30,994 bases of DNA from Pelagophyceae sp. CCMP2097 (Eukaryota; Sar; Pelagophyceae): assembly GCA_026770575.1 (NCBI GenBank), contig MU657228.1, positions 195,734-226,727 of the forward strand, read 5' to 3'. The position numbers were made by a program, and so were the translations under genes. Every line of letters begins with the position of its first letter. Position 1 is the first letter of the stretch. Shown piece after piece: positions 8,310-17,858 of this stretch. The notes under the pieces are model-generated. The model was given only the letters and a program-made list of their open reading frames with translations. It had not been told where the DNA came from and did no database searches.

Positions 8310-8345
8310 TTATACCCTAATGGGCCAGCCCCACCCAGGGTGGAT
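8310..8345 (+). repeat. Dispersed repeat, copy 2
   Basis: Begins tataccctaatgggccagcc and ends with the same CCACCCAGGGTGG hairpin core and ggat as copy 1, in the same orientation. Confidence 0.8.
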
Positions 8346-9039
8346 CTTCCTAGATTCCTGGTGAAGAAGTCTACTTCAAGGACTGACGTCGAGCCTCTCT
8401 GACGATCGTCCCGACCCGCCCGTCGGCCGCATGCACAAGTTCGCGCGTCGCGCGTCGCTGGCGCGCCTCCTCCCGCGAGTTCGTCAATTTTGCCCGCGGC
8501 TCAAAGGCCGAGGCGGCGCTCGTCGTGCGCAACCTGCCGAGCGGCGCCACGGCGGACACCGTACTCAGAGCGTTCGAGCCGTTCTGCGAGGTGATCATCG
8601 TCAAAATCGACGGCGCGTCGGGCCAAGGTGTCGTGACCATCTCGACGGCAGAGCCAGACGTCGTGCGCGATGACATGAACGGCGCGACCGTGGGCGGCCG
8701 CCGGATCGCAGTGCAACTCGCATCAACTTCCGGCACGGCGCTAGCTCGAAAGACTTCCACGCCACAACGTTCCGGCGGCAAAGCAGCGGCGATCGCGCTC
8801 AACAAGCAGCTTATTTCGAGCGAGACTGCCGCCGACGTGCTGTCGCTCTTCGAGGCCAAGGGCGGCGATTTCAACTACGTGAACATCGCGACGTCACTCC
8901 ATCGCCTCGGAGTCCTCAGCGGCTCGTTCGAAGAGGCATCTAGGCCGCTTCTACACAAGTTGGTGGAACGCGCTGCATCGAGCATCGTCAACGAGTCGAA
9001 CCAGTGGAAATCTCGGGAACTCTCGAATGTGTGTTTGGG

Positions 9040-10080
9040 CATCGCCAAGATTGGCAACGTCGAAGCGCCGGCGCTATTCGAGGCCGTCGCCGCAGAATCA
9101 TCGAAGAAGATCGAAACGTTCAACCCGCAAGACCTCGCGAACACCGTGTGGGCTTATGCGACAGCGGGCGTCGAGGCGCAGGCGCTGTTCGAGGCCGTCG
9201 CCGCAGAAGCACCGAAGAAGATTGCGGCGTTCAAACCACAAGAGCTCGCGAATACCGTGTGGGCCTATGCGGCTGCGGGAGTTGCGGCGCCGGCGCTTTT
9301 CGAGGCGGTCGCCGCAGAGGCACCGAAGAAGATCGCGATGTTCGTACCGCAAGCGCTCGCGAACACCGTGTGGGCCTTTGCGAAGGCGGGAGTTGAGGCG
9401 CCGGCGCTATTCGAGACGGTCGCCGTAGAAGCATCAAAGAAGATTGCGACGTTTGACCCGCAAAACCTCGCGAACACCGTATGGGCTTATGCGACGGCAG
9501 GAGTCGATGCACCGGCGCTGTTTGAGGCGGTCGCCGCAGAGGCACCGAAGAAGATCGCGATGTTCGCCCCACAAGCGCTCTCGAACACCGTGTGGGCTTA
9601 TGCGACGGCAGGAGTCGAGGCGCCGGCGCTGTTCGAGGCGGTCGCTGCAGAGGCATCAAAGAAGTTCGCGGTGTTCAAATCACAAGAGCTCGCGAATACC
9701 GTGTGGGCCTATGCGACGGCAGGAGTCGAAGCGCCGGCGCTGTTCAAGGCCGTCGCCGCAGAATCATCGAAGAAGATCGCAACGTTCAACCTGCAAGACC
9801 TCGCGAACACCGTATGGGCTTATGCGGCGGCGGGAGTCGAAGCGCCGGCGCTGTTCGAGGCGGTCGCCGCAGAAGCACCAAAGAAGATTGCAGCGTTCAT
9901 CCCGCAAGCGCTCGCGAACACTGTGTGGGCTTATGCGACGGCGGGAGTCGGAGCGCCGGCGCTGTTCGAGGCGGTCGCTGCAGAAGCAAAGATCGCAACG
10001 TTCACCCCGCAAAACCTTGCGAACACCATGTGGGCTTATGCGACGGCGGGAGTTGAGGCGCCGGCGCTGTTCGAGGTGAT
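9040..10080 (+). repeat. Tandem 111-bp coding repeats (LANTVWAYA units)
   Basis: About ten units, the first divergent (ELSNVCLGIAKIGNVEA) and the next nine very similar. All are 37 codons long except the ninth, where a deletion removes residues before KIATF. Unit-to-unit DNA identity is visibly high, as expected after recent unequal crossing-over or conversion. Confidence 0.88.
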
Positions 10081-10390
10081 GGCTTTGAGAATCGAAGCGA
10101 AGATCAGCGAGTTCAGTCACGAGAGCCTGTCTCAGTTGCATCCAGTCTACGTTCACCTCCGACTGGATTCGCCGCAGCATGCATTGACTTTGCTTTTGAG
10201 TCGGTACGAGGCCGTGCTTCGCGCAGCGTATATTTGTCATGAGCCGAGCCCATCTCGATCGCAGCGCGACGTGTCGGCGGCGCTCGCCCGCATTGGGTGG
10301 GCGCACGAGTTCGAGCACGTCACTGCCGAAGGGATCAGCCTCGACATGGCGCAGCCGACTTCAAAGATTGCCGTCGAGTTCGACGGCCCG

Positions 10391-10440
10391 ACGCATTATC
10401 TCGTGGGATCGTCGGACGCATTATCTCGTGGAATCGTCGG
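10391..10440 (+). repeat. 25-bp tandem duplication inside the RAP domain
   Basis: Two copies of 25 bp (10391-10415 and 10416-10440), starting acgcattatctcgtgg, differ at a single base. Because 25 is not a multiple of three, the duplication shifts the reading frame exactly where RAP-domain coding switches frame. Confidence 0.93.
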
Positions 10441-10879
10441 ATGGCGGACGTCGAGGGCTTGACGGCACGTCCAAGTTCAAGGAGAGACTGCTGCACCGTT
10501 TGGGGTGGAAGTTCATCCGCGTGCCTTACTTTGAATGGGACGCGCTGCGGTCGAGTGCCGAACGAGAAGCGTACTTGCGCGACAAGATCGACTCTTCAGC
10601 AGCAGCGGTGTGAGAGGTGCTGCTAAGGCCGTTTGTAATCTCGCCCCATCCAAGGTGGATCGCGGCCCGCTTGCAAAGTCCCTCCCCGGATCTCAACTAC
10701 GAGGTCAAGAACAAAGAGGGTCACCCGAGCGTGCGAGGAGCCTGACAGAGATCATTCCGCTGACTTCGACGGGGCGCCCAGGAGCAAGAGGAGCACCCCG
10801 AGCCCCGGCGGCGTCGCACCCCGACCCCCGACGGCGTCGCATCGGCCATTTCGGCCATTTTCGGGTCGACGGGGCAGGC

Positions 10880-12091
10880 TTAGCTGCCGCGTTGCGCTGA
10901 TGGTACGGCGAGCTTGCGGATGATGACGCCCGAGGGCGAGGTGTCGAAGTCGACCTCTAGCGCGTCTGCGCGCGGCGTGTCGGCCGGCGCGAGGTTGAGG
11001 ACGATCACGACGGCGTCGTCGGGCCGCTGGTCCTGGGCGCGGAAGCGGGCGTGCGCGAGGTCTGCGAGGTCTTTCGCGGCGCACTTCAAAGCAGCGCAGC
11101 CTCGACCTAAAACTTGGAGCCTTTGGTGGACAAAATTGCACGCCTCGGCGTCGTCGACCCGTTGCCAAATGCCGTCCGAGGCTAAAATCAAAAAGTCGTG
11201 GCCGTCCTCGAGTTGGAGGTGCAGGTGCTGCGGGGCTGCTAAAACGACACTATTCCGGTGGTGCGCCCAGTCTCCTAAAGACCGCGTCACCTGCAACATG
11301 CCTTCCGCGCCGTCGACGCCCAAGTATTCGCCTTCCGTGCAAGCCCCAGCGGCTTCCACGCGCGCCCTTTCCGCCGCGTTGGACCCGACGCAGTGGTCGA
11401 TGGTCAGCGCGGTGGCGGAGATGCCGTCGTCGGCGGGGTCTTCCGCTGCTCGGGTTGCAATAACGCAGCGTGAGTCGCCGACCCACGCGACGTCGAGCTT
11501 GTCGCCTTCGACGACGAGGACTGTGGCCGTCGTGCCGCCTTCGGGCGGGTAGGCGCATGGCGGCTTGAAGCCGTGCTGTGCTTCAAAAGCAGCGCATTTA
11601 TGAGCCATCGCCCTCCCAATCGCAGCGTCGTACGCCACGGCGTGCTGCGCCTGAAAGTCCAAAAACGCTCGGTCCAACGCCGACGCCGCGGGCTCGCCCT
11701 CTGCAGCGTCGAAGGCGACGAGTTTTGCACTCGCTTGTTCCGCTAAAGGCGCGCCCCAGCCTCGCTTGATACCATGACCGTCAAAGACGCCCGCGACGAC
11801 GCGCCGCCGCCGCGTGCCGCCCTCTGGGGTTATCAGAGCGAAGCGGTCTTGGTCTTGCGAGGCGGGAGAGACCCACGCTCCCCATCCAGAGACGCGGCTC
11901 CCGCGCACGCGGCCCTCGCCGCAACGCTCGCCGACGCCTGTTGTCGAGGGGTGTCGACGGGCTCGGGCATCGTTCGTCCACTCCACAGAACGAGGGGTGT
12001 CGACGGGCCCAGGGGGTAAGAAAACCACTCGATCCAAGGGGACAGAACATCGGGTGGCCCTGAGACGTCCACTTGTCCAGTTCTCACGCAC
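10880..12091 (-). CDS. PP2C-type (PPM) serine/threonine protein phosphatase, 5' end unresolved
   Basis: A metal-dependent phosphatase catalytic domain with the family motifs in order: SQDQDRF, GVFDGHG (metal-binding Asp), GGTTATVLVV, DVAWVGDSRCVI, LTIDHCVGSNAAERARVEAAG, MLQVTRSLGDW, DFLILASDGIWQRVDDAEA and RPDDAVVIVLNL. It removes phosphate from Ser/Thr in signalling proteins and binds Mg or Mn. The domain looks complete from about codon 70 of the open frame to the TGA at 10880. The frame has no in-frame ATG before the catalytic domain, so the true start lies in an upstream exon between about 11950 and 12890, which I could not identify. Sequence before codon 65 may be intron or UTR. It is divergent from MYCBP. 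Confidence 0.87.
   Translation of the reverse strand: MRENWTSGRLRATRCSVPLDRVVFLPPGPVDTPRSVEWTNDARARRHPSTTGVGERCGEGRVRGSRVSGWGAWVSPASQDQDRFALITPEGGTRRRRVVAGVFDGHGIKRGWGAPLAEQASAKLVAFDAAEGEPAASALDRAFLDFQAQHAVAYDAAIGRAMAHKCAAFEAQHGFKPPCAYPPEGGTTATVLVVEGDKLDVAWVGDSRCVIATRAAEDPADDGISATALTIDHCVGSNAAERARVEAAGACTEGEYLGVDGAEGMLQVTRSLGDWAHHRNSVVLAAPQHLHLQLEDGHDFLILASDGIWQRVDDAEACNFVHQRLQVLGRGCAALKCAAKDLADLAHARFRAQDQRPDDAVVIVLNLAPADTPRADALEVDFDTSPSGVIIRKLAVPSAQRGS
11945..12007 (+). repeat. 17-bp direct repeat
   Basis: cgaggggtgtcgacggg occurs at 11945-11961 and again at 11991-12007. It lies in the unresolved 5' part of the PP2C gene. Confidence 0.8.
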
Positions 12092-12892
12092 CGTGGAGCC
12101 TTTCGCCGGTTCGCAGGGCCTTTTGGCCGGGTCGAGGGACGAAGCGTCTGCGTCGGACGCCCGGCGTCGTCGGAGATGGGCCGGGGGATTGGTGGGTGTC
12201 CGCCTTGACCTGCACAGCCGTCGAAGGTGCCGCGCCCATACCGGCCGCGCTCGGAGGGGCTGCAGAGGCGCGGCGCGGGTCTGTTAAGGTCGCCGCCGGC
12301 GATCACCCCAGCATGGGCACCTCACGCACCTGGTCGGGATGCGCCGGAAGGTCAATCAGAAACAAAACTCTTCAGACTCTTTTGGCATCTCTATAAGAGG
12401 CATGTGACGCCGCTAATCGCTGCGCCAACCTTTCAAACCGTCGTCATGACGCAGGCGAAACTTTGAAAGAAGTCTGGGTGCCAACCGACCCTCTTTCGCA
12501 TCGATCTCGAAGTCGTCGGAACGCGCACCGATTCTGAGGCAAGCGCCGGCGGCGCTGCGTTCGAAGGTCTAAACGTTGTATCGTTGGGGCCCCATGCATG
12601 AATTCGGGCCGGCGTCACGATGACGACAAAAGCGTTGCAGGCTCGTTACGCCGGCCGCTTCAGCTGAATGAATTCATTTGAGTAAGATAGAGGCTTAGCG
12701 GAGTATTTTACCACACCCGTTACCCTAGACGTCCCTTGGAGACTGCGCGTGGCGGCGGCCTTTCCCCACGAACCCTTCGGGGAAAACACACGGGCGACGT
12801 TTCTAAGAGCAGTTGGCATTCTAGCGACACTTTTTTGGAGAAGGCAGCGCTGAACGGCTTTTTCGGCGCCCGGGCTCAAGCGGTCCATCGCG
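12092..12892. other. Interval between PP2C and MYCBP
   Basis: About 800 bp that must hold the MYCBP promoter and probably the first exon of the PP2C gene. I see no exon I can defend. A short plus-strand stretch (about 12497-12600) reads RIDLEVVGTRTDSEASAGGA before a stop. It looks protein-like but has no family match and no clear splice partner. Confidence 0.4.
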
Positions 12893-13441
12893 ATGTCGTA
12901 CCAGGTGCGTCCTCGTCGCCCGCCGCGCGCCGCGCACCGCGCTTGTAGACGCCGGACTCGAAGAAGGAGGAGTTTCGCAAATACCTGGAGAAAAGTGGCG
13001 TCATCGACGCCCTCACCAAAGGTAAACCCCACCGCCGCCCGGCCGCCGCCGACGCAGCCCCATAGTCCTCGTCGGCCTCTACGAGGAGCCCGAGCGGCCG
13101 CCCAACGTGCCGCCCCGCGTCCTCGACGTGTGATGGACTCGCAAACGTCGAGCCGCGCCTGCGCCCGCGGCTTTTCGGGGGCGCACGCGCTTCAACGCTA
13201 GGCCGTCGACTACATCAAACGGTACATGGGCGCGCCGACGGGCGTCGACGTATGACGCAGCGGCGTCCTTTTGCCAACGCCCTTTTGCGGCGCGTGGGCA
13301 CCGGCCGCGCGCGTACAGAGACACCCACAGGTCGAGGCTCTCCGTTCCGAGAACGACGAGCTGCGCAAGGAGCGCGAGGAGCTGCGGTCGACGATCGACG
13401 AGCTGAACGCGCGGCTCACGGAAGACAAGACAGACGCGTAA
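12893..13441 (+). CDS. MYCBP: MYCBP (c-Myc-binding protein, AMY-1) ortholog, five exons
   Basis: Exons 12893-12904, 12949-13021, 13066-13127, 13202-13249 and 13331-13441 splice to a 101-residue protein; the human protein has 103. Introns are 44, 44, 74 and 81 nt, all GT-AG and all phase-consistent. Exon 2 gives SKKEEFRKYLEKSGVIDALT, exon 3 VLVGLYEEPERPPN, exon 4 AVDYIKRYMGAP, and exon 5 a coiled coil (ENDELRKEREELRSTIDELN). These follow the MYCBP order: N-terminal helix, KSGVxDxLTKVLVxLYEEPxxP, then a helical leucine-rich tail. In animals it binds Myc and A-kinase anchor proteins; in protists a ciliary or AKAP-linked role is more likely, but that is inference. The first exon is only 12 nt (four codons). 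No single open frame covers the gene, so simple ORF calling misses it. Confidence 0.92.
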
Positions 13442-13846
13442 ACCGCCGCGCCGACTGTGGAGTCCACTCCCCTCATAAATTAATTGAACCGGATGCTGGA
13501 AACCTTCAGGGAAGCCGCCGTGCACGCAAGGAGGGATGGCTTACGCGACGCGTGTCGTGGAATTGCAGGGCGTGGACGAGCAATGACAATGAGTGCACGC
13601 AAGGAGGGGTATACAATCGTCGAAGCGTCGAGGCGGTGGCTTAGAATGTATCCTTCCCTCTCTCATCCATGGCCGAAACGATGGTGGCATTTGTGGCCCG
13701 TGGTGGCCGGCCCTGTGGGTGGCCGGCCTCTGTCGTAAAAAGCCGCCGTCGTCGAATTATGGCGGGGCGGACTTTTGGAGACCGCCGCACTCGTCGAACG
13801 GCGGCATTTGGCGGTTGGCGCGGTTGGCGCGGGCCGCCGTGCAGCC
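13442..13846. other. Interval between MYCBP and the dehydratase
   Basis: No gene recognised. It contains tgcacgcaaggaggg twice (13521-13535 and 13592-13606), the 21-bp motif shared with 3932-3952, and a GGCCGGCC-rich patch near 13700-13730. Confidence 0.5.
13537..13557 (+). repeat. 21-bp motif shared with 3932-3952
   Basis: The first 20 bases, tggcttacgcgacgcgtgtc, followed by g, occur identically at 3932-3952 and here, in the same orientation, and cagggc follows shortly after both. Neither copy is in a recognised coding region. Confidence 0.85.
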
Positions 13847-13918
13847 TTAGACCTTGGCGGCGAGCTGCGCCTCGAGGTCGGCGATGCGCTGGTGCAGCGC
13901 GAGTGTCGCGGACCTGCG
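13847..13918 (-). other. Possible orphan terminal exon (coiled-coil coding)
   Basis: On the minus strand, after a good acceptor (gtcgccgcag), one frame reads SATLALHQRIADLEAQLAAKV and stops with TAA. It looks like the end of a coiled-coil protein. Its frame does not connect with the dehydratase exon upstream using the donors I can see, so it may be an alternative last exon or chance. Confidence 0.3.
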
Positions 13919-13950
13919 GCGACGACGGTCAAAAGGCCGTCAAAAGGCCG

Positions 13951-15446
13951 TCACACGGCAGTCGCTCCAAAGTCCCCCGGGCGAGCGCGTCGGCCGCGGG
14001 TGTTCCCCCCGGCACTCGTCGAATAGGCCATAACTCCGTCTTGCGGCAGTTTTGTTTTCCGACATTGGCGCCGGGGTAAGGACGCGTCCGTCAGCGGGGC
14101 CTCGTCGGTGACGCAGCCCTCCGACGCCGAGTTGACGGTGCAGATGTACTTGTACAGCGTGCCCGCCGTCGTCTTCAGCGCGGGCGGCCTCCAGGCTGCC
14201 TTGCGCGCGGCCCACTCGGCCGGGTCGATGACGACGTCAACGGTCCGGGCGGTAATGCGCGCGTCGATTCTGATAGCGTCACCGTCGCGCAGCAACGCAA
14301 TGGGCCCGCCGACCTGCGCCTCTGGCGTGATGTGGCCGATGCAAAAGCCGTGCGACCCGCCGCTGAAGCGGCCGTCGGTGAGCAGCGCGACGACGTCGCC
14401 AAGGCCTGGTATGTGGGACGCACCTCGGAATCAAGGCGAGCCGCCCCCAATAAAGCGGATTAGAGGTGCGGTCGTTTCCTCTCGCGCACGTAATGACCGC
14501 CCGCGTCTGGGATCTGACGCGGACGGTTTTACTCGGACGCTCGGATGCTTCCTTCATCAAATCACCCCAAAGGCTCCCCTTTCACCACCGCCCTGCACGC
14601 ACCGGCGCCCATGATGGCCGACGTGGGCGTGAGCATCTCGGGCAGGCCGGGCCCGCCCTTGGGGCCCTCGTAGCGGATGACGACCACCGACCCGGGGACG
14701 ATCTTCTTCGCAGCGAGCGCGGCGAGCATGTCCTCCTCAGAGTCGTAGCAGAGCGCCGTGCCCGTAAACGTCTCGCCTGTCCAAGCAGCGTCCAGAATAT
14801 TTGTCAGACGAAGAGGGACCCTTGACCAGGGTGCAGCCCGCATTCGGAAGGCGCACCCTCTTTGCCCGTGATCTTGGCCACGGACCCCCCCGGGCAAATG
14901 TTGCCGTACAGCATCTGCAAGTGGCCCGTGGCCTTGATCGGGTTCGATAGCGGCCGGATGACCTCCTGGCCGGCGAGCATGGACGGGACGTTCTTCAAGT
15001 TCTGAGCCATGGTCTCGCCCGTGACCGTCAAGCAGGACCCGTCGATCATGTCGTTCTCCAGGAGAAACTTGAGCACGGCGGGCGTGCCCCCAATCTTGTG
15101 GACGTCCTCCATAACGTACTTTCCAGAGGGCTTCAAGTCGGCTAAGAAGGGGGTCTTGTCGGAGATGCGCTGGAAGTCGTCGAGCGAAATGTCAATCCCC
15201 ACGGACCGCGCCATGGCAATCAGATGAATCACAGCGTTCGTCGAGCCCCCGAGGACCATGATGGTGACGATTGCGTTTTCGAACGCGGCTTTAGTCATAA
15301 TGTCGCGAGGCTTGACGTCCAACGTGAGCAACTTTTTAATAGCCTTCGCCGAATCCCGGCACTCGTCCAGCTTCTCCTGCGAGTCCGCCGGGTTGCTCGA
15401 AGAATAAGGCAGCGACATACCCAAGGCCTCGATGGCAGTGGCCATG

Positions 15447-15478
<32 letters not shown>

Positions 15479-16471
15479 CTTGCCGGGACAGGCGTTGCGA
15501 ATCGTCTCCAGGCGCTGCTCGTCGGTGACCTTGCCGTAAGCGTACTCGCCGTAAGCCTGGAACGCCGAGACAATATCTAAAGTCTCGCCCGACGTCGGGT
15601 TGATGCCCGCGCGAATCGTGCCGCCGTAGATCATGATCGAAGGGCGGTTCAAGCGGCCCATGGCCATGACCACGCCGGGCATGTTCTTGTCGCACCCGGG
15701 CAAAGCGACGAGGCCGTCGTACCTATATTCTTGTGGGACTTTGATTCCCGATATAGATGCTCACCACTGCGCGGACATCGTCGTCTCCACCGAATCGGCG
15801 ATAATGTCCCGGGACTGGAGCGAGTAGCACATGCCGTCCGTGCCCATGGAGATGCCGTCGGAGACGCCGATCGTGTTGAAGCGCATGCCCACCAACTCCT
15901 CATCCTACACAGATCGTTCAACGACGCGTCAACGACCCCCCCGCACTCACGACGACGGCGGCCTTGACGACGTTCGCCAAGTCCATGAGGTGCATGTTGC
16001 ACGGGTTGCCGTCGTACCAGACGGAGCAGATGCCGACCTGAACGTTGCAGGGATTATTAGTAAATCTAGGGATTCCAAAAGTACCACGGACCTGCGCCTT
16101 GGCCATGTCCGCCTCGACGAGGCCCGTCGCGTACAACATCGCCTGCGACGCGCCCTGCTCGCGCGGCTGCCTGCGGGGGGGGCGCGTCGAAAGGAGCGTC
16201 GAGGGACGTCTTGCAGAGGGACTTCGTTACAGAGGTACTTTGTTGAGAGAGACGCCTTTCAGAGGCGTCTTTCAGAGACGTGCCACTCTATAGCGCCGCT
16301 CTGGGACGCGGTAGATTGCGTGATTCGCCGGGAATACTTGTTCAAGGCCTTGTCATCGCCGCCGTCCGGCACCGCCTGCAGCCGCTGCGGCCGGAGCGCG
16401 CGCGCGCCGCGCGGCGAGGCGGACCACGCCGCCGCGCCCTGCGCCGCCAGCGCCAGAGCTGTCGCGCGCAT
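13951..16471 (-). CDS. ilvD: Dihydroxy-acid dehydratase, plastid-targeted, seven exons
   Basis: Fe-S enzyme converting dihydroxy-acids to 2-oxo acids in valine, isoleucine and leucine synthesis. Exons (minus): 16471-16287, 16170-16092, 16037-15951, 15904-15765, 15722-14857, 14776-14603 and 14405-13951; phases all agree, giving 661 residues. The N-terminus [20 protein letters not shown] looks like a signal peptide with an ASAFAP-like cleavage site (W in place of F), then [12 protein letters not shown]. Core motifs: [24 protein letters not shown] (cluster Cys), [37 protein letters not shown] (Cys), [12 protein letters not shown] (Cys), [42 protein letters not shown] and [17 protein letters not shown]. 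The family normally ends about there; this frame runs on for 47 residues of low-complexity sequence before TGA. The exon 1-2 junction is the least certain. Confidence 0.92.
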
Positions 16472-16614
16472 CGTGAAGCGCGGCCGAGCGACGCGACGCA
16501 CGGACGACTCGGAATGCGCGATAAAATCTTCGCCGAAATCAGCGACGCGAAGCGTTCAGCGAAGTGTCAAGCGCCGCGCAAGCCCCGGGACGGAGGCCGT
16601 GCGCAGGAGCAGAC
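16472..16614. promoter_or_regulatory. Shared divergent promoter region, dehydratase / methyltransferase
   Basis: 143 bp separate the two opposing ATGs. No TATA-like element is seen. Confidence 0.4.
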
Positions 16615-17858
16615 ATGGCGTCGCTGGTCGACGCGGTCGAGAAGCCAGGGGTGGAGGTGGCGGTGTTGGTTGAGGTGGCGGTGGAGGCGGACGATGCGGA
16701 CGAGGCGGCGACGGAGGAGGACGAGGATGACGATGACGACGAAGAGGGAGACTTCCTCGACGCGGCGTACTGGGACGACTTCTACGCCGACGACGAACAG
16801 TTCGACTGGTGCGCTGAGACGTTTGAAAGACGCGTGGTCTGCAAAACGAGGCGCGTGGTCCGCAAAAGATGTCATTAACGCTCTCCAAAAGGTACTCTGC
16901 CCCCGGAGTCGTCTACTCCGCCTGCGCGAGAGAAATGGCCAGACTGCGGCCGGAGACGGCCCGGATCCTCGACGTCGGCTGTGGCACCGCCTCGCACCTC
17001 GCCGCGCTCGCGTGCGTTCCTTTTTTTCATCGGAGACGACTTGTCACGCCCACATGTAGGTTGCGCGGCGCGGACGTGACGGGCGCGGACTTTTCGCGGC
17101 GCGTCGTGGAGCTTGGGGTCGAGTTCGACGAGTCGAAGCGCGTGGGTTATGTCCAAGCTGACGCGCGCTGTCTCCCTTTCAGAGACGGCTCTTTTGACGT
17201 TTTGATCGATAAAGGTTGTCTCGACTGCTTCGTCTCCAGAGCAGAGGGCTCGAGGATGTGCCACGAGTACCTCCGCCAAGTCTCGCGCGTTTTGGCGCCG
17301 CAGGGCGTCCTCGTGCTCTGCGCCGTCTCGGGAGTCGACGTCGTCACTTTGCTGCACACGGGCAAGGCGATCCGGAACCGCGACGACACCATCGCCCCGC
17401 CGCGAGAACCGCTCGACGACTGGGAGCTCGCGAGGACCGTGAGTCCCATGCTTTCGATGGGAACGAGCGGCACCGAACGTGCGCAGGCGGCCGCGGGCGA
17501 GGGTAGCGGCGGCTTCAAAGTGGTGCAGATCGTGGCGTCGCGCTCGAAACATATCTACCGCTGCGTCAAGGCGGACTCGCCGCCGCCGATGGCGCAGGGC
17601 GCACCCGCGGACGACGACGACGTCTTCGACGACCAGTGCGTCGAATTCCGCGCCGTCGAAAAGGGTCTCCCAATGAATCGCCCGATGATTTTTCAATGAC
17701 CTTTTAACGACAGGACGCGCGACGTCACGCTCGAGCCGGGCTTCTTCTGCGGCGCCTGCGCGTACAAGTTGCACGACCTCTTGGACTTGGCGAATGTGGC
17801 CGTCCCGAGAAACTGCCCCGGCTGCGACGCCCCAGTCAGGCGCTTCGCGATGTCCTAG
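16615..17858 (+). CDS. METTL13-like class I SAM-dependent methyltransferase with C-terminal Cys-pair exon
   Basis: Exons 16615-16820, 16892-17011, 17060-17635 and 17714-17858 give 348 residues. The N-terminus has an acidic tract, then YWDDFYADDEQFDWCAETYS, the segment that precedes the Rossmann domain in METTL13/EEF1A-lysine-methyltransferase-type proteins. Motif I is ILDVGCGTASHLAALALRGADVTGADFS, across the 48-nt second intron. It is followed by YVQADARCLPFRDGSFDVLIDKGCLDC (the family has LPF...SFDVxxDKGTLD) and an LAPQGVLVL strand. Protein lysine methylation is likely from the family; the substrate is inferred. The last exon encodes FFCGACAYKLHDLL...NCPGCDAP, a likely zinc-binding pair of CxxC motifs. 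If the third intron is retained, the protein ends earlier, at a TGA at 17697, with the tail NRPMIFQ. Confidence 0.82.

Larger units (their letters stand above)
8068..8430. other. Repeat-bearing intergenic region upstream of the RAP gene
   Basis: No coding signal is seen. The stretch holds two direct copies of a 35-bp repeat (listed separately), 205 bp apart, and an 18-bp perfect palindrome between them. Together they could be the remnant of a small non-autonomous element inserted between two divergent genes. Confidence 0.5.
8431..10613 (+). pseudogene. RRM / 37-residue-repeat / RAP-domain RNA-binding protein, frame broken in the RAP domain
   Basis: The N-terminal RRM shows RNP2-like ALVVRNLP and RNP1-like GQGVVTIS. 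About ten tandem 37-residue units follow, with consensus F-x-PQ-x-LANTVWAYATAGVEAPALF; they resemble the helical repeats found before RAP domains in organelle RNA-processing proteins. The C-terminus is a RAP domain: IGWAHEFEH...IAVEFDGPTHYLV, then in another frame KFKERLLHRLGWKFIRVPYFEWDAL and a TGA at 10611. A 25-bp tandem duplication (10391-10440) moves the frame by +1 and leads to a stop at 10460. The start is unresolved: the frame is open before 8525 with no ATG. The ATG at 8431 (MHKFARRASLARLLPR, mitochondrion-like) would need a very short intron or a further shift. The repeat array is alike at DNA level. Confidence 0.8.

Noticed and set aside
8431..8524. 28-nt intron joining the ATG at 8431 to the RRM frame
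   Set aside because: The phase would fit, but 28 nt is shorter than any other intron modelled here (minimum 42 nt), so the start is left unresolved.
12646..13032. 128-codon minus-strand frame ending in LKRPA
   Set aside because: It overlaps MYCBP exons 1 and 2 on the opposite strand. The spliced plus-strand product matches a known family and this frame matches none.
16875..17774. 299-codon minus-strand frame
   Set aside because: Antisense to the METTL13-like gene, which has canonical methyltransferase motifs.
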